Positions 10,934 through 22,728 of a stretch of DNA of 64,000 nt are shown here, in pieces. This DNA is from Lasiosphaeria ovina (Eukaryota; Ascomycota; Sordariomycetes; Sordariales; Lasiosphaeriaceae): NCBI GenBank assembly GCA_033439765.1, contig JAULSN010000005.1, forward strand, positions 1,364,001 to 1,428,000. Direction: 5' to 3'. Each line of letters starts with the position of its first letter. The stretch's first letter is position 1. The notes beneath the pieces are model-generated. The model had not been told where the DNA came from and ran no database searches. It saw only the letters and a list, made by a program, of their open reading frames with translations. The position numbers and the translations under genes were made by a program.

Positions 10934-13147
10934 GCTTTGTCCAAACTTCTCTCCTCCCAGCCCAGTCTTGCGAACCATCGACAGTAATTCCTATGAGGCT
11001 GACAGCTCGGGTGCGAAAGACTAGAGCCATACTGGCCCGCCGAGAGAGAGCACATTGCGTGGCACCAGCAGCTGGCACGGACGCCTAGAGCCGGGCTTTG
11101 ACTTGTACTAAGATAACCGCCTATTTAAAATCTAGTTTACAGAGGATGAAAAACGTATTAACTACCTCTTTGTCCCTACTTTACGTAATAGATATGCCTT
11201 CAAAGATGGTACTTCTATATTGGAGCCGTTTCCTAGCTAGCTGTAGTGTAGGCGTGATACCGTGTCTCTATCCCCGTACTTACTCAACGCCCCCTCTTTA
11301 CTTACTCCTTGACTATTCCGGCCATCGAATGCCTGGGAGTCTCGGCGCAGCATAGCTGAATAGGTAGGGAAAGGAACCTAGTAGTGTGTAATGCTTTGCA
11401 CAGAGCACTGAGAAATGTACTTCATCTCCATCGAGTTACGTCGTCATTACCTAGAACAAGACTTGTACTAGCCCGAAGACGGAGCGACATCGCGTCCTTC
11501 TGGCCAAGAGAAATGTCCGACTCAGTTTGTAGAATGTAGCCTAACTCTACCCAACCGTACCTGGGCCTATCAACTCAACGCGGGAAGGGTCGGCCATATC
11601 AACCCGCAGCCGCATTATGCGGAACCTGCACCAGCTACGATGGCGGCGTATTTCATGAATGGATGGAGGGTGGGGAAATGTTAACGTGTAAGGCAAGCTG
11701 GGCTCCGGATGCGGGTGACCATGGAGAGAGCCAATTAGAACTGGGACTCCATAGGATCCGTGCGCGAGAGCTGAGGTGGGGGTGTAGGATTGGGGCAACA
11801 TTTTGATGCCCGATGACGATGCGCGAAGAATGAAAAGCCCTTTATTAGGGAAAGAGGGCATTCACAAAATAACGGCTCGAGATAGGCAGAGTCAACCAAG
11901 TGGTTACGCGAGTGAGGATGTTGGGTGTGTGATCGCCCAGAGATTCCAAATGAATACTTAGTACGGAATAGACCAGCTTCAAATGGGCTTTTGTGCAAAC
12001 TCTGTTCGCAAAGATTTAACTCTGAAGCCAATGTGGTTCTGCTCGATTCTTTTAATTCCACGTTCTTCAATATACTCCTAAGTTAAACCCTGGAATTTTC
12101 TGTTCCAGCTAGTTGATATCTTGAGCGCTTAAAATTCTCCTTATGTGGCTAGTCGAGATCATAATAAATATGATCGGAACTACAACAGGGGTGCACATGT
12201 AATGTTGTCCCAACAAAGGGCCCCGCCTGAGTGCAGGAAGTTGGCGATCAATGTCAGGGCATTCCACTTATAAAGCTGTGCCCGTAATTTCTATTTGCTA
12301 CAGTGGAATATTTCTCCGATTCCGGGGTTGGGCAGGTACATACATAGGGGAAGTCCCCGCCGCCCTTCGCAACTGCCCAAGGCAAACCGTTCTTCCTACC
12401 TCACTCTTCGTCCTACAGTACCTTGCAAAAGGCAAAGGCCGTTGTGGTTCAAACCAGATGCTGCCGCGTCTCCTCGTCAATACTTCAACCTACCTACCCA
12501 ACTCAGACTGTCGCATCTATCACTCAGCACTCGAGGTCAGTATCCCTACGGCCATGGTTTCGGAGATAATTTGTGCGGCCATGATCGATCTCACCGGAAT
12601 CTCGGAGATAACTCGAACCCTAACCCAGCAAGAAATCACACTGGTCCCCCCACCTCAGGAAAGGAAAGCCAATTAAATCTTATCCGAGTCTCTCGAATAC
12701 CAGGTAATTATATGCAATCTCTTTTAATTATTCTAATATGGCATATCCCCCTCAAGCTACCGGTGGACCTAGTTACCAAAATAATATTGCTGTGCCCGTG
12801 GCTCTGACATTGAGAACAGCTTTGACAGCCTGATTCCTCGACCCCACCGTCCCACCCCAGACCGAACAGGGGACGGTCAGCAAAGCCATGGACGAACTCT
12901 CTTTATCGAAAGTGCCTCGAGCCCAACGTCGCAGCACAATGAGCCCCTCCAGCCCGGTTAATTTGGCTGCTCCGATAGCGGAGAAGAACGTAATGGGAGG
13001 CTCTTGCGTCGGCCATACCGCAATTCGCAATTGCTTGACCTGGGCCGGATCGGGAGGAGAGGGGAGGGTGGTGGGTGGAGGGGAGTCATCAATTGGGCGT
13101 TGGGCAGTCATTGGCAGTCACGGAGTGCCTGGCAGTCACGGAAGACC
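10934..13147. other. Gene-poor intergenic region, partly AT-rich
   Basis: About 2.2 kb without a supportable gene. The part from about 11.1 to 12.2 kb is AT-rich and full of stops in all frames, as expected of an old repeat worn by C-to-T change. An 11-base direct repeat, gacttgtacta, occurs at about 11099 and 11461. The part at 12.25-12.8 kb has short open frames with no recognisable motif. Confidence 0.4.
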
Positions 13148-13154
13148 TATAAAT
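13148..13154 (+). promoter_or_regulatory. TATA box of the trypsin-like gene
   Basis: TATAAAT lies 154 bases upstream of the ATG at 13308. It follows three imperfect direct copies of ggcagtca at about 13104-13140 that could be regulatory. Confidence 0.45.
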
Positions 13155-13307
13155 ATTGCAACCAGGGCCCCGCAGACGTCGTCGCAAAAGGGCCACTTCG
13201 CATACGCAGTACCCAAAAGCTGCTGAGTTCGAAACTCGAAGGATCTTGGAAAAGCCCAGAGTTATATCGCGAAACCCTCTCAACAATCACCAGTCCATTT
13301 GTCGGAA

Positions 13308-14719
13308 ATGGATACCAAGCTCGCGGTGGAGAACGGCGGCCGGCAGGATACCTGGAGGCAAGTTCTTTGCTTTGACCCCGCACATGGCCTACGCAATTAG
13401 CGGGGCATTTCACTAACCGCTTGCACCCAATTGCAGTGCCAACGAGAAGGGGCTGGAAATTGACCTTGAACATGTATTGTTCGCCAACGCGCTCAGCAAG
13501 AGGAAGCGCTTCCCGTTGCGCCTGATTCTCAGGCTCCCGCTGTCGTGGATCTCGTGGGCCAAACGTCTCCTGCAGTACCTCGTTGGCCAGTCGAGAAAGC
13601 GGTCACCTGTGACCATCCAACTCGAGTCTTCCCCAGTCCCCTTCGTTCATCGCCCCAAGGCGACCGCTTTCCGACTCCAGGCTGCTCGGAGCCGCCGCGA
13701 GCCCGAGGGTAAGGCGGACGATAAAATTAGCAGGGAGGCCGTTTCCTCGCATGATGTACAGCCTGGCGGCGACTCGCGCGGTAAGTCCAATCCCCGCGAC
13801 AGGTTGTTCGAATGGGGAATGCGTTTCCGCGCTATTCTCCCTTGAACCATCGCTGACAATCCCCCCTTTCCCTCACCATAGCCGTTGTGAGCGTCAAGGT
13901 CATATTCGAATCAGGCGACAAGGCGGCCGAGATCTTGGGCACGGGTTTTGCCATTGACCTGTCGACCGTTGCTGTCGCCGGCCACCTCGTCGCCCCAGAC
14001 GATCCGAACTATGGCCGCGCACTCCAAGTGATCGTCCAAGCCGGCGAGCCCGGCAATGGCGCTGAGACTCGCCGGGGCGAATACGTTGCTGTGCACTCTA
14101 ACTGGATTTCGAACCAATCCGAAGAGCACGACATCGCCTTCATCCGACTTGTTAACCCCTTCAAAGATCTGAAGCCCATCAAGTGCGAAGCCCTCCAGAA
14201 GCCCGTTGCGGACAACAAGAACACGGATGCGTGCGTCTATGGTTACACGCACTGCAATGAGATCGGTGTCCCATCCCACATCAACTCGAGCAAGCTGTGG
14301 AAAAGCAGAGCCCCATACACATTCTCTGATGATGGCTTCGTTCTGCATAAGGGTGATACCGACCGCGGTATGGACATCATCACATGTTACATGCGCAATG
14401 AAGCAACTAACGCGTAACTATGACAGGAACCTCAGGAGGTCCCGTCATCCTCGTTGACAAAGGGGTCGCCTTCGCCATCCACACCGGCTTCTCAATATCC
14501 GATTCGGTTAACTTCGCCGTCCCATTCGACTTCGACAACCACAACCCCACCATGTTCAGAGAAGTTCTCGAGTACATGGCCCAACGCGACCGCCCGGGAG
14601 GCCGTTGCGACCCGGCAGTCGAAGCCGGCAAAGACGAGCATGTTAGAATGGTGGCGCGGTCCCTGGATGGCATATTCACCACGTACACTTGGGATGGAAG
14701 GGAAATTTCAGCAGAGTAA
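13308..14719 (+). CDS. Trypsin-like serine protease (S1/HtrA-like fold), intracellular
   Basis: Exons 13308-13357, 13437-13780, 13882-14367 and 14427-14719 give 390 codons. The protease domain fills the C-terminal two thirds, with the triad His in VAVAGHLVA, Asp in EHDIAFIRL and Ser in RGTSGGPV. The last intron (14368-14426, GTATGG...CAG) must be removed to join TDRG to TSGGP. The first intron (13358-13436) begins GCAAGT and ends TTGCAG with a CACTAAC branch site, so it is a GC-AG intron; no GT donor keeps the frame there. The N-terminal 130 residues are basic and contain an amphipathic to hydrophobic stretch around PLRLILRLPLSWISWAKRLL. There is no signal peptide. In fungi, proteases of this fold occur alone and as effector domains of NLR-like proteins; here it stands alone. 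Substrate unknown. Confidence 0.85.
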
Positions 14720-16501
14720 TTTGCTACCATCTGGCATTGGGATTCATCTTGGCTTGGAGTTACAATTGGTTGGGTGGCGGCAACACTTGCGCACTCGCAC
14801 TGGGGAACAGCCATGACTGGAAATCTCGAGACGGAGCACGGGCGTAAGTGGGCAAAATGAGAATCATCTGGAATTAATTAGACTAGATAAAAAGCTGCGA
14901 TTGCGAACCGATAAAAAGTCTCCTTCAATTCTCCGAGTCCCTCTGTCCCTCTTCTTGTAATGCAGCGAACCTAGGTCCATACCTTGACAGGTAGGTACTG
15001 TACGTAAGTGAATAGTTCGGCCAACCGTTCGGGTAAGACATCTGCCTAGGTATCCAGGGCTCCGGGCAGTCCAAGATTTTTGAGGCGTGATTTAGTGCAA
15101 CCGTGCAACTCTCAGAGCCGGGTATATCGCGGCTCGTTTTTTCTTTATTTTCTCCTCCTTTTCCTCGCTTTCGGGCCTTTCATTTGTTTGGGTCAGGCAG
15201 CGATGCGCGGAAGAGAATTTTGAAGGTAAACTGAGCCGCGGGAAAAACAAGTTTCCTGCCGACGTCATCGGCTGCAGGAGCATGGGCGGGGTGTGTAGGA
15301 GCGGGGTACGACGTCCGGAGTGCGTAATTACACTCATACAGTACTAGTTTGAGTGCCAACCAGTTCAACAGGATGCATCGAGCCACATCCACCCACACTC
15401 GTAAAGGGTGACGACGACCACAGAGCAGCCCAATTAAACCGCAGTTTCTGACGGGCCGAATTTGCATCGGGGCTATCAATGCCCTACGGAACAGTCTAGA
15501 TTTCTTGGATGCATAGCCAGGTACACCAATCCCAGTTTTCATTGCACTATTACCATGTCCCTTAGACCTACTTCAACGATTGGGCATTGAGTAATAAGGT
15601 AGCAGTTAGGCCATGATTATGGAGTTTGTAACTGCGGTGGGACAAGCTAAGCCCTACTGTGGGAAGGAAGGTAGGTGCTTTTCGGAGATTTTCCTCTTCT
15701 CACAAGTGCTTGTCCTTCGCTCCCGCCGCCTAAACCACGTGGTTACAGTGTTGCATCCATGATGTCCATCAGCTCCTAGGGAACTAGTAATACTAGCGGA
15801 CCCCGCTTGCCTTAGTGGGCAGGCGGTCCCCTGCATTTAGTTGGGGTCAGCGGGCGATAAGCAATGATAAGCAGGGATACAGAATACTCTGTTCGTAATA
15901 CCGTACTGTACCCCAGGATACACGCGTCGCTGGGGAAAGCTTCCCGAGCACCACCCCACGCCAAACCATAAGAACGAAACGGCTCACCGCCTTGCGGTGA
16001 TTGACGAGGTGGGAGGGATATGCGGAGGAATTGTACGAAGTATTTGGTCACTATCTATGTAGCTGAAAGTTTCCTCGGAAATTTTCCTAAGACTGTTTCC
16101 CATGTCATGCAACCTAATCGGTTTGCCTGGGAATCTCGTAATGAGCAAATGAACGACGAGATATCTGTATCATTGTCAAACACCGAGCAATCTCCACCAA
16201 ACTTGAAGATTCGCCATCTCCCCAAACCCACCCCGCACCTCAAATGCAGTGTAATCTTCCCCACCTTCCGCTTCTCTTTAATTCCTCTCGACCTCTCAAA
16301 ATGAATGAACAACAGATGCCGTCCTCAGAACTAACCTCGTCCCCTGTATCACAAGCATCCCCCTGCATCATCATGTCTTCTGCACCCCGTTAGCTCTTGT
16401 TCTTTACAGTGATCCATGTCGAGAAACGAACTACTACTGTACCACATACCTCGGTGCTTCGCCAACCGAAGAGCCAGGCCATCCAACGCAATGTTGGACG
16501 A
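14720..16501. other. Intergenic region
   Basis: About 1.8 kb between the 3' ends of the protease and zinc-finger genes. No coding or RNA gene is supported. Open frames are short and lack motifs. Confidence 0.4.
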
Positions 16502-17367
16502 CTATTGACTCGCCTCCTCTCCGTTTCTCAATCTCACGTCGGAACCAGCTGCTTGTGCGGTGGGCAATGTGTTGCTGAAACGGCATGTCTTCTCGTGACG
16601 CTGAAGGTTATCGATGCGGTTGAATCCTCGGCCTTTCGTGTTCCGCGGGCAGCCAACGTTCCCGCATGTGAACGGAACCTTATTGCTGTGCTCGCCGCTA
16701 GCCAGATGCCGGATTCGGGCTGTAATGAGTCCGAACCTTTTGGTGCAGCCCTCCTCTGGGCACGGATAAGGCTTGTCGTGGACTCGTCTCTTATGCGTCC
16801 TGAAAGAAAGAGATCAGTCAATGGGCTGTTCGTGATGACGCGTGAAATCAAGGGAGATATAGCGGGGATGGTGACGCGGTGAGGTAATCAACATCGTAAC
16901 ACCGAGATTAAAGAGGTTGATACGTGCGTTAACTTGTGCTGTTTTTTGAAGCGCTTATCGCAACGTTCGCAAATGCATGGTCCAGGGGCAGGAGATGTAT
17001 CCAAAGTTAGGTTGCATGGCCCAGGGGCAGTAGATGTATCCAAAGTCAGGTCATTCGGGTTAACGTATGTAGTTGGGGTGTTGATTGGAGGCAACTGAAG
17101 GTCTGCTCGATAATCAGGGACCTCTTCTAATGTATTTGGGTCCCATAGATTTAGTATGTCGGTTGGAGGCCGTGAAATGTCTGCTCCATCGTCCAGTTCA
17201 TCTTCCCATCCATCCGGGAGAATTTGAAAATTGGACTCGAGTTCGAGACGACGGGGACGACGGGAAGGGCGCCGGAACCGAAGCGTAATCCAAAGTGATA
17301 AAAGACCAAGGGCTGCCAGTCCGAGAGACAACCCAAGGACTAGTGTGAGGGCAAGGTGCGAATCCAT
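16502..17367 (-). CDS. Membrane-anchored C2H2 zinc-finger protein
   Basis: Two exons, 17367-16928 and 16799-16502, give 245 codons. Residues 5-27 (LALTLVLGLSLGLAALGL and on) form one transmembrane helix followed by the basic run RFRRPSRRPRR, so the remainder should face the cytosol. An acidic linker follows, with a duplicated 13-residue unit containing LTLDTS and APGPC. Finger 1 starts CERCDKRFKKQHKLT in exon 1 and ends THKRRVH in exon 2; finger 2 is YPCPEEGCTKRF...H...H; finger 3 is CGNVGC...FNRIDNLQRHEKTC. A classical C-x2-C-x12-H-x4-H finger 1 forms only if the intron (16927-16800) starts GCACGT and ends TTTCAG. A GT donor three bases further on, paired with an AAG acceptor, also keeps the frame but spoils the spacing. 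The layout suggests a transcription factor held at a membrane; this is inference. Confidence 0.75.
16974..17051. repeat. Tandem 39-bp duplication inside the zinc-finger gene
   Basis: Two adjacent 39-base units starting tgcatgg(t/c)ccaggggcag differ at only a few bases. Thirty-nine bases equal 13 codons, so the duplication keeps the frame and doubles a Thr/Asp/Pro/Cys-containing linker unit. Confidence 0.85.
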
Positions 17368-18207
17368 TTTTGCGACTGAGAAGGCTGGAAGCAGTCATTA
17401 CCGGTACCTTGTTCACATAGGTCGTCGAACCTACAACCCATTTAAGTCGAATCTCTCCCATGGTGAATTTCACTACCTTGCCTCTAATCAACTGCAATTT
17501 ACGAATACTATGCCTCAGCTGAAGCATAGTCGTGTCCTGTATGTACATCTGAGTCTGTGAGGCATAGCGACAGACCAAAGCCCGGCATAGGCAATTATGC
17601 AGGGCATCCCACCCACTCCCGCGTGAATGCAAGGCGTCCATCTCACCCACCCATCCAATACACGCGTCATTCAGATTCTCATAGGACGGCAGGTGCAGAC
17701 GAGCCGCGCCAGGCCTGACCGGTGCTGCGGTACACCTCAATCCAGACCTCCCCCATGCTACCCTACCTACTCGTCGGTGGGGATGCGCCGAATAATAAGC
17801 CGAATAACTGCGAAGGGATTTTACGTGGCTGAGGCATAGTGTCGTTTGTGTGGTGTTCGCATTTGCCCGTTTCCGTTCTCACACCTAATCGTGCAGACTG
17901 CACAGACTCTGAGTCCCGCATGGTACGCGCAGGGCACATTGGGCGGGGTTTTTTCAAGATTTCCAGCTGGCCTGGCCAAAGGAGAGCGAGGCTGCGAGAC
18001 AGTGACTGGAATTTTTACTCCTGATCAACCTACAACATCTGCATTCCTTGAATTCTGTACAGCTAGTTCAAGTTCTAATTTATTCCAACCACTTTGTTAG
18101 CATTCGATACTCACATTCACCACCTCGGTGAACCCCGATTCCTCTAGTGTAAATAAACATTCGTGCTCGCGCTGTTAGTGTGGGCAGATAGACTTACAAC
18201 CGTAAGA
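17368..18207. other. Upstream region of the zinc-finger gene and possible 5' LTR remnant
   Basis: About 840 bp. The left part should hold the zinc-finger gene promoter. The right part (about 17.9-18.2 kb) lies directly before a primer-binding-site-like sequence and may be a worn 5' LTR. I found no second copy of it downstream of the element, so an LTR is not proven. Confidence 0.3.
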
Positions 18208-21200
18208 TGGCGCCCACCCCGATAAGGGTTGGCGACAGGTACCCGGTGGCTTGGAAAGCTTGGTGTAGCACAACCAAGCCACCATGTAACATGTAAGCCT
18301 TTGGAGAGAACTTATGAGGAAACAACCTTCAAACCTTATGTATTTCTAGATTGTCCCGTAACTCGATATTCTGGAGCTTGGGGTTACGAATAAAATCTTA
18401 CATAGTTCACAATTTGAGAATCCTTCCCCAACTCTGCGACGTCGTCAAGATAAACGGATGGGAGTTTGGGTCAGGTGCTCGGTCTCCAGACTATCGCAGC
18501 ATAAAGCCATATCAGAGGCGGGCCTTGGGCCCAAATAAAACGCCAACTCCTATCTACTCGAGGAACTTCTGTTGCAGGAAGTGTACCCCTGTTCGGGCGC
18601 AGTAGTGTGGCTGCCCAGACTACAACTACGTGCTCACGCCCGCGGCGCCGTACCCGCATTTACCCTACACAGGGTACTTCGTAAATCCCTCGTGCTTCGT
18701 AAATCCCCTATACTCTTCTCCTTTATATAAACATCTAGACGGAGCCAGGCGCTAGATCGGTCGGACCGCAAAAACCATATACGCCAAACTTCGCACTATG
18801 GCCTAAGCCAAACCAAATCATTGACGCCAAACCCAAAGACACTACGTCGAACACGTGTGGCAAGTCATACCGATACGCCAGCATTAAAGTCAAAGGACAC
18901 GACACGGGTACTATATCTAGAGTTTGTATCGATACCGGTTGCTCGACAATCATAGTGGACGAAAAATAGCTCGAAGCGCATGCACAGAATGTCGTATTCT
19001 CCGAAGGGAAAAGAGGAATGACCGGATTCAAGTCCCAGACGGTACTCACGCGATTGGCCGACTTTTCATTGATGATTCCAGGCAAGATTGACGGTACACC
19101 TGTCATATCGAAGTTCAATATCAAGGCTTGGGTTGTCGACAATCTCAAACCAAACATATTAATCGGAGCAGAGTTTCTCGCTCCACACCAAGTCGGGATC
19201 AATTACCGAACAACCCATTTGAAAATTGGGTCCTGCTCCGATATGGTTGTCCCGTTCGAAACATTACTCAAGCATAACCCCATATCTCGCAAAGTGACAT
19301 CAATAATCAAGCGCACGATCCAGCCCGGAGAAGTTACAAAGATCCCAGTACATTACGCAAACCTGGTCGATCATGACGACGATGGCTTAATTCGAGAGTA
19401 CTCCTTCTAACCTGAGATCGAAGGAGGGATGGAAGCACTCATTCACTCAAGAAGCGATAAGTACATCACTATCGCAAACACGTCAAACGAGCCGTTCAGG
19501 ATCAGACGACAACAACAAGTTGGATTAATCACAGATTAGGAGGAAGATGGCTACTTCCTCACCAGCTAGGACAAAGCCATGGTTTCATACTATATAGCAG
19601 GAACCAAAGACTTGTCCAAATCTTTTACTATGACTAAGGACATGGAGAACATCTTCCTTACACCAGAACCTAAGTTCAGGCAGGCAGCCGCAGAGACCAT
19701 ACTACAGGAGCCTCCCGATGATCGGCCACTGACTGAACAAGAGGCGGCAGACATTGTAAGAGAAAATATGAGCACATCACCATCGCTCGGTATTAGCAAA
19801 CCGGACGAAATCCCAGAAATAGTAACAAAGGACGGGGTGTACGTTGCAAATACGGACCCCGACCTTACTCAACGCATCAAAGAAGTCCCTAAACGGATAG
19901 ATATGTGGCATGGCACAGGCTGCGTTAACGTTGAAGAATACGAGAAGCTTCGCGTGGACCTTATTGAGGGATGGCAAAAGATGAAAGTCTCTGCACGGCC
20001 CTATCAATTGGGTATAAAGGAGATGGAAGTGCTGGATCGAATTATGGACGGTCTGCACGACCAAGGCGAGCTAGATTGGATGCTCAAACCGACACCTTTC
20101 GGCTGCCCATGCTTCATCGTCTGGCGAATGGTCAATGGGGAAAAAGTGGGAAGTATGGTAATCGACCAAAGACCACTCAATAGAGCGGTCATTCCAGACT
20201 CATACCCACTACCCAACCAGGCCACTATGATCAACCGACTGAGAGGCAAGAGATATATCAGTTGTTTCGACGGAACAGCATTCTACTACCAACTGCCAGT
20301 GATCGAAGAACACAAGGACCGAATGATCTTGATCACGCCAAGAGGTCTCGAACGATCTACCGTCGCGCTAATGGGATTCAAAAACTCTCCACCATATAGA
20401 CAGAGGTTCATAGACAGAAGATTAGTTCCCTACCGGCACTTCGTCTCCGCTTACATCGATGACATAGTCATATATAGCGATACAGCAGACGAACATGTCA
20501 AACATATCGAGCAGGTCCTCACCCTATTCAAGGAGATCAACCTTACCTTATCTCCAAAGAAGTCCTTTTACGCTTACCCGTCAGTCAAGCTATTGGGCTT
20601 CAAAGTCGATACATTCGGTATGAGCACAACTGCAGATCGAGTTACTACTATCAAAGACCTCAAGCAACCTACCACACTAGCCGACCTTGAGAAGTATATC
20701 GGCATGGCCACCTTCCTCGGGAAGTTTATACCATGGTTCGCACAAAATATCGAGCCATTGGAACGCCGAAAAGTTCAACTCATCAAGGACACCAAGGCAA
20801 CCGGCAAGATGCCGCAGGGCAAATCCGGCCCAGTGCGCAAGAAATTTACCTCAACAGTCCAGTTCGAGCCCACCGCTAAAGAAATCGAGTCGTCCAACAT
20901 CATCCAGGAACAACTATGCAAGGAGACAAACCTGGTTCACCACGATGGACGACGGCTGACCTTCATTAAGCTCGACACGTCTAAGCAAAAGGGATTCGGT
21001 ATCATAATATTCCACCTACAAGATGATCAATGGGACGATACGAGCATACCACCCGAATCGATCCAACCAATCCTATTCGCAAGCAAGACATTGTCGAGCG
21101 CGGAAAAGAAATACTGGCCAACTGAACTGGAAGTCGCCTGCCTCGTGTGGATATATCGCAAATTCCGGATCACAGTCCAATGGTACGAGAAACCAGTTAT

Positions 21201-21480
21201 TATCCTGACTAATCATCGAGCAACGAAAGGCATTATGCGCCAAACTTGGCTCGACTCGCAAGACCTTAAAAAACTAAACCTTCGACTGGTTATGGCGTCT
21301 GCATACTTAAGTCAGTTTGAACTCGATATACGGCACATTCCAGGCAAGGTGAACCTTGTGCCAGATGCATTGTCTCGACTACCAACCAAACCAGGTGCAA
21401 CAGACGAGGCAAACGAAGATGCGAGCGAGCTTGACGACATGTGGGCGTATGTCGAAATGTCGAAATGTCAAATAATACAA
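18208..21480 (+). mobile_element. Decayed Ty3/gypsy-type LTR retrotransposon, internal part, 3' truncated
   Basis: A tRNA-primer-site-like tract tggcgcccaccccgataagg lies at 18208-18227. From about 18739 a single frame runs to about 21470: an aspartic protease core VCIDTGCSTIIVDE at about 18925-18966, then reverse transcriptase with SAYIDDIVIYSD at about 20448-20483, then RNase H-like and DALSRLPTK-type connection sequence near 21360-21390. Four in-frame stops interrupt it (TAG 18967, TAA 19408, TAG 19537, TAG 19567). A short repeat, gtcgaaatgtcgaaatgtc, at about 21450 shifts the frame, and no integrase H2C2 or DDE core follows. Gag is not recognisable between 18.23 and 18.73 kb. The copy cannot transpose by itself. 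Confidence 0.85.
19579..21470 (+). pseudogene. Reverse transcriptase / RNase H part of the retroelement polyprotein
   Basis: This is the longest open stretch of the element, about 630 codons of recognisable pol. It carries the substrate-binding segment DQRPLNRAVIPDSYPLP, the catalytic YIDD, the thumb region ending LLGFKVDTFGMS, and an RNase H region with LIRRLTFIKLDTSKQKGFG-like spacing (Asp in LDTS) and PTELEVACLVW. The frame is identical to that of the upstream protease, from which it is split only by nonsense codons. That argues for point mutation rather than rearrangement. Downstream of about 21470 the frame continues but the residues no longer resemble pol. Confidence 0.8.
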
Positions 21481-22728
21481 AAGCAAAATTCGAGCAAGGA
21501 TACGCAGAAGATCAGCACTTTAAAGGCATTATCAGGAAGATCAAAGACCATAATGAACGAGCGATATCGGCGAAAGTTGACCCCAAACTACACATGCCAT
21601 ATAGCTTGGCTTCTTCGAGCGCTTACCTCTTCGAGGACGACAGCGTCAGCGCCAGCGACAGCGACACAATGGACCTGGACAGGATCTCCACGACAAGCAC
21701 TGATTTCGCACCAAAGGCCTACGAGAACGGCGTCTTGGACCCCGTCGCCTCGGATGTACCAGAAGACGCCAGCGCTACCCAACATGATGTCCACCAGAGC
21801 CGCCGCACCAGCACCCAGCCGTCAGAGCATGCCCTTTAGAAATTTTGCAAAAAGATGCCGCTGCTCTGGACAAGGCCGCCGCGGAGACGGCCGTCCTCAC
21901 CTGCGTGACTGACGGCCAAGTTGCCGACGTGTACCGCCACCACCACTCCCGTGACGGGCGGTACCTAGGTCACTCCTATTGCAGGGCCTTTTGAAAGCAC
22001 CCGGGATTTAAGTATCATTAGCGATGAATAGCTCTGGAGCAATCTTGTTCTGCTCGTGAAGGATCTCAAACAAATAAATATATAGACAAGCAGTGGAAAC
22101 TTTAATTGCGTAGTTCATCGACATGGTTTTGCCGCTCCCAAATGATTATTCCCAAAGCCTATCATTAACCTTTCGAATTCGGACATACATTAGACGTATG
22201 AATTTCACTATCCGAACTTTTTCCTTCTATTTTATGTTTTCCTCGAAACTCTGGATGGCTAATAATATTTATTATATTACTTGACTGTACTACGCCTGCG
22301 TCTCTCTTCATCATTTCCCGTTTTTTTCTTCTCTTTCCTTTTCGTTCCTTTTCCTTTTGGTGGGGGCTCTCGACGTACCGAGGATCGCGCGCGATTCTCT
22401 AGTTGGAAACCAGAATAAGATAGAATACTTCGGAGGGGCAGTTTAACTCAACAAGCACAGCCAAACCGAGTAGATTGGCGGTGATATTGCCATCGAGCAA
22501 TAAAAAGGCCTCAGCATAATTTGCTGGTAGTTCTGGTACCTTCACCAGCATTCCTGCCAATATGTTACGCACGTTCAATGCTGCGAAGCTTGTCTACCTA
22601 GCTAATCGAATCTAGTTAGATATCGATTTTAAAAAATTGTAAGATAAAAATTGTAATCTTTGCACGCATATTATGGGACCCGGCCTGAAGCCAACTAATT
22701 TCTCCTCGTGATATTCAGCCTTCCTTAC
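21481..22728. other. Element 3' remnant and AT-rich flank
   Basis: In the third frame, about 21470-21560 still reads AKFEQGYAEDQHFKGIIRKI, similar to the segment before a gypsy integrase. After that similarity is lost. From about 22.0 to 22.7 kb the DNA is strongly AT-rich with runs such as taataatatttattatatta, typical of RIP-worn repeats. No gene is supported. Confidence 0.5.

Noticed and set aside
17990..18207. 5' LTR of the gypsy-type element
   Set aside because: The position before the primer-site-like tract fits, but no second copy of this sequence was found on the 3' side, so LTR status is not claimed.
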